A stretch of DNA of 64,000 nt, taken from contig NZ_GL622241.1 of assembly GCF_000185365.1 (NCBI RefSeq), positions 319,734-383,733 of the forward strand, in the 5' to 3' direction. The DNA is from Enterococcus italicus DSM 15952 (GTDB taxonomy: Bacteria > Bacillota > Bacilli > Lactobacillales > Enterococcaceae). Shown one piece after another: positions 55,691 through 63,723 of this stretch. The notes beneath the pieces are model-generated. The model searched no databases. It was not told the origin of the DNA and saw only the letters and a list, made by a program, of their open reading frames with translations. Both the position numbers and the translations under genes were made by a program. Position 1 is the stretch's first letter; each line of letters begins with the position of its first letter.

Positions 55691-55760
55691 AGCATACGCC
55701 TTTTTTCCTTACTTGACAATCATTCTGTTTAGAAAATTCTCATTTTTTATCAGAAAACAA

Positions 55761-55800
55761 ACTTATATTTTATTTTTTCACAAAAATTTAAAATATAAGT
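55761..55800. repeat. 12-bp inverted repeat of ACTTATATTTTA
   Basis: ACTTATATTTTA (55761-55772) and TAAAATATAAGT (55789-55800). It could be a regulatory site for the ALDH gene, or an AT-rich terminator for the ATPase gene that ends at 55891. Confidence 0.45.
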
Positions 55801-55890
55801 CAATATTCTCTAGTTGTTATATCAAATTATAAACCGGTTCCAATTAATTTAGCAACTCATTTTGTTCACTTGCGTATTTTCATTTGTTTA

Positions 55891-56697
55891 TCATCTTTCT
55901 TTCGATGGCCTAAATTTTTCTTCAAAAAAATTTTGATAGAGTTTAACGATTGGCAGTTCATGCCAATGATTGATGACTAGCTGAGGCTGACTGAAATTAT
56001 AGATAGTCCCTTGTAATGCACCAAGTAATAACGGTGAATGCGTCACGATAACAAACTGTACCGAGAAAAAGCGAGCCAATTCATTGATCTGCGCTGCTAG
56101 CTGTAATTGCTTCTCTGGGCTTAACGATGCTTCTGGCTCATCGAGTAGATAAAAGCCATCTGGTTGTAAATAGTCTTCAAATATTTGCAATGCTGTCTCA
56201 CCATTTGAATATTTTTCCTGTCTGAATACTTGGTTTACGATTTGCTTTTCTATCTTAAATTGGGACTGACTCGCGTATTGCTCTTTCGTCATCCCCAGTT
56301 TACGTCTGGTATAATAGTAATTTTCTCGTAAAATAGCCTCTTGTTGAATTTTTTTAATTTCGTACAAGATGTCCTCACTTTTTATATACTGTTTCTGCAT
56401 TGGAAATACTTGTTTTCCATCATCAGTTTCATCCTTCAAGAGTACACACTGTGCGAGGTACTCTTGAAAGTAATCGGTTGTCCCAAATCGGCGCACGCCC
56501 TCAGCACCTGGCATATCAAGTAAGGTGGCTAAACAATTTAAGAATGTTGATTTTCCCGAACCATTTTCTCCATAGATAAGAGTGATCGAGTCGAAGACAA
56601 GCATCTCTCCGGCTTTGCTATTCAAACTATTATAAGGATAAATTGTTCGGCCATATTTTTGTTCTAGTGGAAATTGAAATGCCCTTAGGTAACGCAT
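55891..56697 (-). CDS. ABC/AAA_21-type ATPase, function unknown
   Basis: 268 residues. Walker A LIYGENGSGKSTFL near 40-52, a YSNGE signature-like loop, Walker B GFYLLDEPEASLSPEKQ and a switch His in IVTHSPLLL. This is the soluble RecF/OLD-like architecture and not a transporter ATPase. No toxin, nuclease or effector partner is adjacent, so a defence role cannot be claimed. ATG 56697; it stands alone. Confidence 0.8.
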   Translation of the reverse strand: MRYLRAFQFPLEQKYGRTIYPYNSLNSKAGEMLVFDSITLIYGENGSGKSTFLNCLATLLDMPGAEGVRRFGTTDYFQEYLAQCVLLKDETDDGKQVFPMQKQYIKSEDILYEIKKIQQEAILRENYYYTRRKLGMTKEQYASQSQFKIEKQIVNQVFRQEKYSNGETALQIFEDYLQPDGFYLLDEPEASLSPEKQLQLAAQINELARFFSVQFVIVTHSPLLLGALQGTIYNFSQPQLVINHWHELPIVKLYQNFFEEKFRPSKER

Positions 56698-56783
56698 ATT
56701 CTCACAACCTTTCTCTTACCATTATCAAGCAACGACATCTCTTTAGCAATAAGGATGTGATACTCAAAAACTAGCGACAGGAA

Positions 56784-56837
56784 AAAAGCCCGCAAATCAA
56801 AAGTTTGTGAATGAACTTCTGAATTTGCGGGCTTTTT
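56784..56837. terminator. Bidirectional terminator
   Basis: A 15-bp stem AAAAAGCCCGCAAAT / ATTTGCGGGCTTTTT around the recurring core CAAAAGTTTGTGAATGAACTT. It closes the iron operon. Confidence 0.9.
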
Positions 56838-56861
56838 ACTGATGAATCATTCTATCTGACC

Positions 56862-57872
56862 TTATTGGTTGGCTTTCATTTCTTTGACTAAGCTTTCTAG
56901 ACCAGTCAATGATTGGTATCCATACCCAAATAAGTAATTGTAATCAACTGCATAGACTTGTTTGTTTTTGATTGCTTTCATACTAGATAATTTGGGATTG
57001 CTGTATAGTCCTTCAATGACTTGTTTCCCTGTAATACTGCCTTCAATCGTTGACCAATCACCGACGATTAAAACATCTGGATCTGTTTCTATTAGTGTTT
57101 CTTCGCTGACATCACCTGTTTGATTTTGGAAGACATTATCCAACTTAATCATTTTGAACATATCATTAAAAAATGATTCATCGTGGGCAGCATATACAAC
57201 TACTTGGCTTGGATCAGACATATGCAAATAGGCAAATGTTTGGGTTTTGTTGTTTTCTACTTCTGCTTTTAAATTCGTTTCCCGAGTTTTGATTTCTTTT
57301 GAAAATTTCTTCGCTGAATCTTGCACTTGGAAAATTTCACCGAGATGATCAATGTCTTTATACACAGAGTCAAAGGTCGCTCCTGTGACGGATGATTCTA
57401 ACACATACGTCGGGATACCCATCTCATTGATTGAATCGACCGTTCCATTGCCCCAGTCTTGATTATCAAATAAACCTCCGCGTCCATACATCATATCTGG
57501 ATCGACACTAAGCGCGGTTTCTTTACTAATATAGCTATTCCCTAGGTCTTTTAACTCTTTAAACTCATCAGCAACTTCTGAATCCGCTGCTCCAAATGTT
57601 GCCCCAACTCCAGCTATGTGGTCTTTTAAGCCTAGATGAAGCAATAATTCTGCAGCTGGTCGTGTATTGGCCATCACTTTACTTGGTGCTTTCGTAAAGG
57701 TCTCATCTTTTTTCGTCCATTCAGTGCCGCCTTCTGCTTTCGTATAGTTTGAAATCGTCAAAGGATACGTACTTCCTTCAGAACTCGCTGTTGTTGATTG
57801 TGATTGACCACAAGCCGCTAGTGTAAGTGCTAGTGCTCCGATTCCCATGATGCCTACCCATTTTTTCTTCAT
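56862..57872 (-). CDS. Iron-complex ABC transporter substrate-binding lipoprotein
   Basis: 336 residues. Lipoprotein signal (ALALTLAACGQ) and a class III helical-backbone binding fold (VMANTRPAAELLLHLGLKDHIAGVGAT; EETLIETDPDVLIVGDW). Iron siderophore or haem is the likely ligand given the Fur box. Last gene of the operon; it starts right at the ATPase stop (ATG 57872). Confidence 0.9.
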   Translation of the reverse strand: MKKKWVGIMGIGALALTLAACGQSQSTTASSEGSTYPLTISNYTKAEGGTEWTKKDETFTKAPSKVMANTRPAAELLLHLGLKDHIAGVGATFGAADSEVADEFKELKDLGNSYISKETALSVDPDMMYGRGGLFDNQDWGNGTVDSINEMGIPTYVLESSVTGATFDSVYKDIDHLGEIFQVQDSAKKFSKEIKTRETNLKAEVENNKTQTFAYLHMSDPSQVVVYAAHDESFFNDMFKMIKLDNVFQNQTGDVSEETLIETDPDVLIVGDWSTIEGSITGKQVIEGLYSNPKLSSMKAIKNKQVYAVDYNYLFGYGYQSLTGLESLVKEMKANQ

Positions 57873-57873
57873 T

Positions 57874-58650
57874 CTATTTTTCCTCTTCTCCAACATAATA
57901 ATAAAATCCTAACCCATTTGTAATGGGATTGCGGTACACTTTGCATCGAATACCATAGACTGATTCGATCAGAGACTCCGTCAAGACCTCTTCTGGCTTC
58001 CCTTGAGCGACTACTGTTCCATTTTTTAAGACATAGAGGTAATCACAATATCTTGCCGCTTCTTCCAAATTATGCAAGGCTGCCAAGACACCAATCCCCA
58101 AGCCTTTTACGATCTCTAAGATTTCCAATTGATAGCGAATATCCAAATGATTAGTCGGCTCATCTAAGATCATAAACTTAGGATCTTGGGCAATCGCACG
58201 CGCCAAGACAACTCGTTGTTTCTCACCACCCGACAAAGACAAAAAGCTCCGTTGACGATACCCCTCTAGCCCTGTCTGTTGCAAAGCTTGCTCTACTAGT
58301 GAAAAATCACGCTGGTTTTCTTTTTCGAGCATCGCTTTGTGAGGGGTTCTTCCAAGTAAGACCATTTGCTCAACCGTTAAATCAAAACTCAGCTCATTGA
58401 ATTGGCTTACGACACTCATTTGTTGCGCGACTTTTTTTTCTGCACTTTGCAAAATATTCAAGTCATCCAAATAAATCTCGCCAGCGTCAGGCTTTAGTGT
58501 CTTATAAATACTTTTAAGTAATGTCGATTTGCCACTACCATTTGACCCAATCAAGCCAACAAATTGTCCTTCAAGGGTTTTTAATGAGATATTTTGTAGG
58601 ATAGGTTGCTGATTGATTTGATACGACACGTGTTCGACTGTTAATTTCAT
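57874..58650 (-). CDS. Iron-complex ABC transporter ATP-binding protein (FecE/FhuC type)
   Basis: 258 residues. Walker A GLIGSNGSGKSTLLKSI, signature LSLSGGEKQRVVLARA, Walker B FMILDEPTNHLD and the His switch LAALHNLEEAA. Three bp after the permease gene. Confidence 0.93.
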   Translation of the reverse strand: MKLTVEHVSYQINQQPILQNISLKTLEGQFVGLIGSNGSGKSTLLKSIYKTLKPDAGEIYLDDLNILQSAEKKVAQQMSVVSQFNELSFDLTVEQMVLLGRTPHKAMLEKENQRDFSLVEQALQQTGLEGYRQRSFLSLSGGEKQRVVLARAIAQDPKFMILDEPTNHLDIRYQLEILEIVKGLGIGVLAALHNLEEAARYCDYLYVLKNGTVVAQGKPEEVLTESLIESVYGIRCKVYRNPITNGLGFYYYVGEEEK

Positions 58651-58653
58651 CTG

Positions 58654-59736
58654 CTATCCTCCAAAATTGTATTGCCGCTTCACAATAATATAAATAAATA
58701 TCGGTGCTCCAATGATGGCTGTAATAATCCCAATCGGCAACTCTACGCCGGTTAGAATCGAGCGAGCCAAAATATCCGCCCAAATTAAAAACAGGCCACC
58801 AGATAAAGCTGTTAGCGGCATCAAAATGCGATGATCTGAGCCACTAAATCCTCTCACTATATGAGGAATAATTAATCCAACAAACCCAATCATGCCCGAA
58901 TTTGCGACAATAATACTAGTCAATAGCGCAGATAAAACCATATAGACACGACGATAGACAACAAGCTTCACGCCTAGCGTTACCGCTACTTCATCGCCTA
59001 GTAGCATCGTATTTAGCACGCGATACTGCAGTAAAAAGAAAATCGTTAATCCCACTACTAAAAGACTCACCATCGGCAATTTGGTCCAGCTAGCAGAAGC
59101 CAGACTGCCCATCGACCAAAAAGTGACCTTCTTCATTCCTTCAGCATTATTGGCTAAATAGACAATTAAATTGGCCAACGAACTACATAACGAACTAATA
59201 ATTGTCCCCGAAAGGACTAATTTAGTCGAGGTCATCCGCCCACCAATGCTTGACAATAACAACACCAGAAAAGTCGCAGCGACCGCCCCGACAAAAGCCC
59301 CCAACGCTAACCCAAATTGGAAGAAAAATGACGCACCACCAAAGCCGACCAAAATAGCAAACGTAGCGCCCAGCGAAGACCCAGAAGAGATCCCTAGTAT
59401 ATATGGATCCGCTAATGGATTTTGTACCACTGCTTGCATGACAGCTCCACTCACCGCCAAGCCCATGCCGACAAAGATGGACAACAAAATGCGCGGCGTC
59501 CGCACAAACCAAACAATATTGGCATTGGCTTGCGTAATACCATCGATATTACCTAACAAACCATTACTTACTTTATAAAGTAAAATTCGGTAGACTTCTG
59601 ACAGACTAATATCCGCTTGGCCACTTGCCAGTGCAATCCCTGCAGATAAAATAATCGCCAGCACTAATACCAGACTGACAAAAACCACAACCGGTAATCG
59701 ATTGTGTTTACTTAAATGAATGGACATGTGGTTCAC
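58654..59736 (-). CDS. Iron-complex ABC transporter permease (FecCD family)
   Basis: 360 residues with about ten membrane segments. FecCD blocks: RTPRILLSIFVGMGLAVSGAVMQAVVQNPLADPYILGISSG-type motif (positions about 74-118) and GFVGLIIPHIVRGFSGSDHR contacting the ATPase. Only one permease gene is present, so it should be a homodimer. Confidence 0.93.
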   Translation of the reverse strand: MNHMSIHLSKHNRLPVVVFVSLVLVLAIILSAGIALASGQADISLSEVYRILLYKVSNGLLGNIDGITQANANIVWFVRTPRILLSIFVGMGLAVSGAVMQAVVQNPLADPYILGISSGSSLGATFAILVGFGGASFFFQFGLALGAFVGAVAATFLVLLLSSIGGRMTSTKLVLSGTIISSLCSSLANLIVYLANNAEGMKKVTFWSMGSLASASWTKLPMVSLLVVGLTIFFLLQYRVLNTMLLGDEVAVTLGVKLVVYRRVYMVLSALLTSIIVANSGMIGFVGLIIPHIVRGFSGSDHRILMPLTALSGGLFLIWADILARSILTGVELPIGIITAIIGAPIFIYIIVKRQYNFGG

Positions 59737-59753
59737 TCCCAGACTCTTTTCTT

Positions 59754-60773
59754 TTACATCATCAATTCTTGGTTTCTCTCATGGAACTTTTTATTGTGAG
59801 AAGAAACCATCCCATACGCTGGGCTTTTCGGATCAATGTATTGCTTGATTTGATTCACTGCCAATGCTGCGTCTTGGAAAGCTCCAGCCAGTAAATTGAC
59901 TTTGCCATCAAAATAATGAATATCCCCCGCCGCAAAAATCCCTTCAGCACTTGTTTTTGTAGGAAACAGACAGTGAAGATAAAAGTCACTGTAGCGATCT
60001 AACGTAATACTTTCTTGTTCAAGCAACGACGTATCACGATCATAGCCATGTTGGACGAGTAGATGGTCACATGAGAAAGCAGTCGTTGGTTCACCATCTT
60101 TGCTTTGAAGCTGTAAGACCATAGTAGTTTCTTCCCCTTTAGCAATACCTACAATCGTCTGATTGGTGTAGACATCTATGCCTAGAGCCGCTAATTTTTT
60201 GACTTGCGACTCATGGGCCTTTAAGTTCTCCCCGCGATAACAAAGCGTAACTTTTGCCCCGTATGATTGCGCCTCAATCGCATAATCAACCGCCGCATCG
60301 CCGCCCCCAGAAACAACCATTTTTTTGCCAAAGATGGCTTGCTGATTGGGAAATTCGTAGTGAATGTGTGAGGTGATTGTTGCATCGACAGAACAAGATA
60401 ATTGTTGCGGTGAAATTACACCACCACCAATCGCAATTAATAAGGTCTTTCCGTAATAGCAAGTACCGTCTTGATCACGTAAAACAAATAATCCATCTTG
60501 TTCTTCCCATGTTTTGATTGTTGTATTAGTATGAATCGTTGGTTCAAAAAGGTTGGCTTGTTCTTGTAAAGAATCATTCACCTTTTTGCCTTTGGTTGGA
60601 GGCAATGCCCCTACGTCCCAAACCATCTTTTCAGGATAAAAATTTAACTTACCACCAAGTTCCGCTTGCGCCTCGAATAACGCAACAGATAGATCACGTA
60701 ACCCAGCATAAAAACTTGCATATAAACCCGCGGGACCTCCCCCGATAATTAAGACATCATAGATTGTATCCAT
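59754..60773 (-). CDS. Ferredoxin/flavodoxin-NADP reductase, TrxB-like type 2
   Basis: 339-residue FAD enzyme with LIIGGGPAGLYASFYAG and VVSGGGDAAVDYAIEAQ, but no CxxC redox pair, as in the YumC-type reductases. As first gene of a Fur-box-controlled iron operon it may supply electrons to release iron from a ferric complex (inference). Ends 17 bp before the permease gene. Confidence 0.88.
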   Translation of the reverse strand: MDTIYDVLIIGGGPAGLYASFYAGLRDLSVALFEAQAELGGKLNFYPEKMVWDVGALPPTKGKKVNDSLQEQANLFEPTIHTNTTIKTWEEQDGLFVLRDQDGTCYYGKTLLIAIGGGVISPQQLSCSVDATITSHIHYEFPNQQAIFGKKMVVSGGGDAAVDYAIEAQSYGAKVTLCYRGENLKAHESQVKKLAALGIDVYTNQTIVGIAKGEETTMVLQLQSKDGEPTTAFSCDHLLVQHGYDRDTSLLEQESITLDRYSDFYLHCLFPTKTSAEGIFAAGDIHYFDGKVNLLAGAFQDAALAVNQIKQYIDPKSPAYGMVSSHNKKFHERNQELMM

Positions 60774-60791
60774 AGCGTCCCCTTTCTCAAT

Positions 60792-60806
60792 TGAAAATCA
60801 TTCTCA
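60792..60806. promoter_or_regulatory. Fur box of the iron uptake operon
   Basis: TGAGAATGATTTTCA (minus strand), a 7-1-7 inverted repeat with two differences from TGATAATNATTATCA. It lies just downstream of the transcription start. Confidence 0.82.
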
Positions 60807-60807
60807 G

Positions 60808-60819
60808 TTGACTAGTCAA
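60808..60819. promoter_or_regulatory. 12-bp perfect palindrome at the iron-operon start point
   Basis: TTGACTAGTCAA lies exactly between the -10 box and the Fur box; a possible second operator. Confidence 0.4.
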
Positions 60820-60848
60820 ATTATAAGAAACCTCTTACTAAATGTAAA
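60820..60848 (-). promoter_or_regulatory. Promoter of the iron uptake operon
   Basis: Minus strand -35 TTTACA, 17-base spacer and consensus -10 TATAAT. Confidence 0.85.
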
Positions 60849-60960
60849 GAGGTTTTGTGAAATTATCTAAAAATTTTGAAAATAAATGAATACTCTCTAC
60901 TGTTGGTATTCATGCTTTTAACAATACCTAGTATTCTCACTAAAAACTAGCTTCACAAAT

Positions 60961-60999
60961 AAAAAAGGAGTATGACAAAATTCCGTCACACTCCTTTTT
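60961..60999 (-). terminator. Intrinsic terminator after the Amt-PII gene
   Basis: A 15-bp stem with one mismatch (AAAAAGGAGTATGAC / GTCACACTCCTTTTT) with T-run on the minus strand. Nothing else was seen between this and the stop at 61098. Confidence 0.85.
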
Positions 61000-61097
61000 A
61001 ACTAAATAAACGGTAGTCCTAAAAAAACTCGGCAATAAAAAAATTTTCGATCTTGATGCTCAGATATATTCGTTTTTGGTATAACCGCTTAGCTGAC

Positions 61098-62723
61098 CTA
61101 CTCGTATTCTAAAGCCTGGGAATCATGTTCACCAGTACTTACACGGATTACATGATTAATCGTTGAAATAAATACTTTCCCATCGCCAACATGACCAGTG
61201 TATAATGCTCTTTGTATAGCTTGTAGCATATCTGTCGTTGAAATTGTATTAACCACCACTTCTAATTTAATCTTTGGTAAAAAATTCGTATCTACCTCCA
61301 ACCCACGATAATAACTAGAGTGCCCTTTTTGAACACCAAAGCCAGTTACATTAGAAACATTCATTCCAGCGACTCCAATAGCATTTAATTCTTCTACCAA
61401 ACGGTCAAATCGATTAGGGTTGGTTAAAATTTCAAACTTACGAATCGTACTAGTATTGGAACTATCTGTAAATTGTTTATTTGGATTATCCTGTTCTTCC
61501 ACAGTAAGAGTCGGTTTTACTTGCTCAACATCTACTTGTTCCATCACAGGCACCTTACTGTAGTTTACAGCAGGAAGCCCTTGAAAATTAGCAGGCAAAT
61601 GAAAAATACTGCTATCTTTCCCAACTGTCTCTTCCATTGTAGATAATCGTGTACCACGTGATGAATAGCTTATTACTTTCAAGCTGATATACGCAATCAC
61701 ACTAACAAAAATTGCTAGTAATATATATCCAACTATGCTCCCAATAAACCATTGTAATTTATTGTTTCCTAAACTTGTCGAAACATTAGAGAATAACATT
61801 TTTAGTATTAACACCTGTAGACTACTTATACCAAAAATAGCGATGATACTACTTGGATCATCAATCTTCGCTTTCTTATCTAACCATTCAATGAACCAAA
61901 ATAATAGAGGAACACTTAAAATATTAGTAGCTATCAAAGTAACGATATTCGTTTGCGTACCTACACTGGCACTTGAAATAATGCCTAAACTTGTTGCATG
62001 CATAACTAAAACAACATCAACATAATGATAGTGGATTTTAGAAATGAGCAATGCGACGAAAAAATTAATCGCTGGGATCAATAAAATTACAAAGAAGAAT
62101 TTTGTATGTAAGTCCGCTAGCTCTCTTTGTTCAAGTACTATTTGAACAAATAATGGCCAACCAATCCAAGATAATAGAACAGAAAAAATGATTAGATACA
62201 AATTACTACTGGGCAAAGCATTCACTGTATCATTTTGATATTTTCCTAATCGTGCTCCAATTTGGTTAGCTGAAACAAAAGCAATCACAGCAATAGCAAG
62301 TTGGATACTAATGGTTTGATTATCTAAAAAACCCATTTTGGTAAGTAGAGCATTTGGTTGTAATAAGATATTTAAAGCTGGTTCAATTATTATCCCAACC
62401 ACTAATGCCAATCCACCATATACCAAGTTTTGCGCTCTTTCAGCGATTGAATTTGTTGCAAACATTCCAATAAGAACACTGACCATTACACCTTGTAAAA
62501 GGTTAGCTGAAATGGTCCCACTTTCTGAAAAAGCAGATGTTATCCCTAACATCAGTTTTCCTTCTGAAAGACCGAAACCCACTAATGCATACGCAATTCC
62601 AGCACACATGAATACGACTAATTTTTGAAATAAGGTACTTGTCTTATTTTTATCAGATATAAATGCCGCTTCGCTTAAAATTGCTGCAAAAACTAACACC
62701 CCTAAACTTGTAAACATTATCAT
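61098..62723 (-). CDS. Degenerate ammonium-transporter (Amt) domain fused to a PII signal domain
   Basis: 541 residues. Residues 1-352 have eleven hydrophobic segments and align without gaps to E. coli AmtB from AER (94-96) through LL-x6-D134 (AmtB Asp160). The pore histidines are lost: His168 falls at Gln141/Leu142 and His318 at Phe297 (after DDP, 288-290). A 70-residue polar linker leads to a full PII domain (428-540) that aligns ungapped to GlnB/GlnK: Gln39=Gln465, Arg47=Arg473, Lys58=Lys484, Lys90=Lys516, Arg101=Arg527 are kept, Tyr51 (uridylylation) is Val477 and Arg103 is Ser529. TGHVGDGKVFISTI fits the PII C-terminal signature. I infer a membrane sensor of 2-oxoglutarate/ATP and perhaps ammonium. 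ATG 62723 follows AAGGGGGTGATTGA. Confidence 0.88.
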   Translation of the reverse strand: MIMFTSLGVLVFAAILSEAAFISDKNKTSTLFQKLVVFMCAGIAYALVGFGLSEGKLMLGITSAFSESGTISANLLQGVMVSVLIGMFATNSIAERAQNLVYGGLALVVGIIIEPALNILLQPNALLTKMGFLDNQTISIQLAIAVIAFVSANQIGARLGKYQNDTVNALPSSNLYLIIFSVLLSWIGWPLFVQIVLEQRELADLHTKFFFVILLIPAINFFVALLISKIHYHYVDVVLVMHATSLGIISSASVGTQTNIVTLIATNILSVPLLFWFIEWLDKKAKIDDPSSIIAIFGISSLQVLILKMLFSNVSTSLGNNKLQWFIGSIVGYILLAIFVSVIAYISLKVISYSSRGTRLSTMEETVGKDSSIFHLPANFQGLPAVNYSKVPVMEQVDVEQVKPTLTVEEQDNPNKQFTDSSNTSTIRKFEILTNPNRFDRLVEELNAIGVAGMNVSNVTGFGVQKGHSSYYRGLEVDTNFLPKIKLEVVVNTISTTDMLQAIQRALYTGHVGDGKVFISTINHVIRVSTGEHDSQALEYE

Positions 62724-62748
62724 TCAATCACCCCCTTTTGTCCTCTTC

Positions 62749-63723
62749 TTATGAAAGAACCATCGTCTCTTTTTTCTCCTTTAATGCCTCATATTTTTTT
62801 TGATACATAGCAATTTCTTGCTGATGGCAATAAACAAAATGCCCAGGTACAATCTCATATAATCCTACGTCTGGGTCATTTTCATTATAGGAAATTTTGG
62901 TCACATCATAGCCAATTCTTGTTCTGTGTTTTTCAGAAATGGGATCTGGTTCAGGTATTGCTGAAAGCAGTGACTCAGTATACTGGTGTAGTGGATAGTG
63001 ATAAATATCATCAGCAGTTGCCAATTCTAATAACTTTCCTCGATTCATCACCCCAATGCGATCACTGATATACTTCACCATCGACAAATCGTGAGCAATA
63101 AATAAATAAGTTAGTTTTTCTTTTTTCTTTAAGTTTCTTAATAGATTTACAATTTAAGCCTGAATAGATACATCTAACGCTGAGATGGCCTCATCTGCAA
63201 TGATACACTTTGGTTCAAGCGCAATAGCTCGAGCAATCCCAATCCTTTGACACTGTCCTCCTGAAAATTCACGAGGATAACGATTGGCAAAACTCCGATT
63301 CAAACCTACTAAATCTAACAATTCATATACTCTATCATCGCGTTCTTTTTTATTTTTAACTAACTGGTGAACTTCAAGTGGTCCACTAATAATTTCTTTT
63401 ACTGTTAGTCGGGGATTCAGCGAAGCATAAGGATCTTGAAAAATCATTTGGATATTCTTTCGAAATGCCAACAAATCTTTGCGATTTTTCTTATTTTGAA
63501 TGTTATCTCCTAAAAAAATAATTTGACCATCCGTTATCTCTTCTAGTTTCATCAATAACTTTCCAGTGGTTGATTTTCCACTTCCAGATTCTCCTACTAA
63601 GCCAAATGTTTCTCCTTCATAAATATCGAAAGTAATATCGTCAACTGCGCGAACTTCATTTGCTTTTCCTTGGTTGTAAACTTTCTTAACTCCTTTGATT
63701 TGAATAATCGGATTTTTGTTCAT
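62749..63723 (-). pseudogene. oppF: oppF-type oligopeptide ABC ATPase interrupted by an in-frame stop
   Basis: The 324-codon frame encodes Walker A GLVGESGSGKSTTG, signature EFSGGQCQRIGIARA and the C-terminal OppF part (FIAHDLSMVKYISDRIGVM ... EIVPGHFVYCH). A TAA at 63154-63156 interrupts it after ALDVSIQA, where the family has Gln (CAA), so one C-to-T change explains it. Downstream codons stay in frame. The Walker B region reads ADEAISALDV where ADEP is usual. A truncated product would lack the H-loop and be inactive. Start overlaps oppD by 4 bp. Confidence 0.88.

Noticed and set aside
55891-56697. Soluble ABC-type ATPase as part of a phage-defence system
   Set aside because: Retron, Gabija and similar systems need an adjacent effector or nuclease; the neighbours are an ALDH gene and an iron operon, so there is no support.
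59171-59578. Plus-strand frame of 135 codons inside the FecCD-type permease gene
   Set aside because: Antisense shadow; composition is that expected opposite a membrane protein gene.
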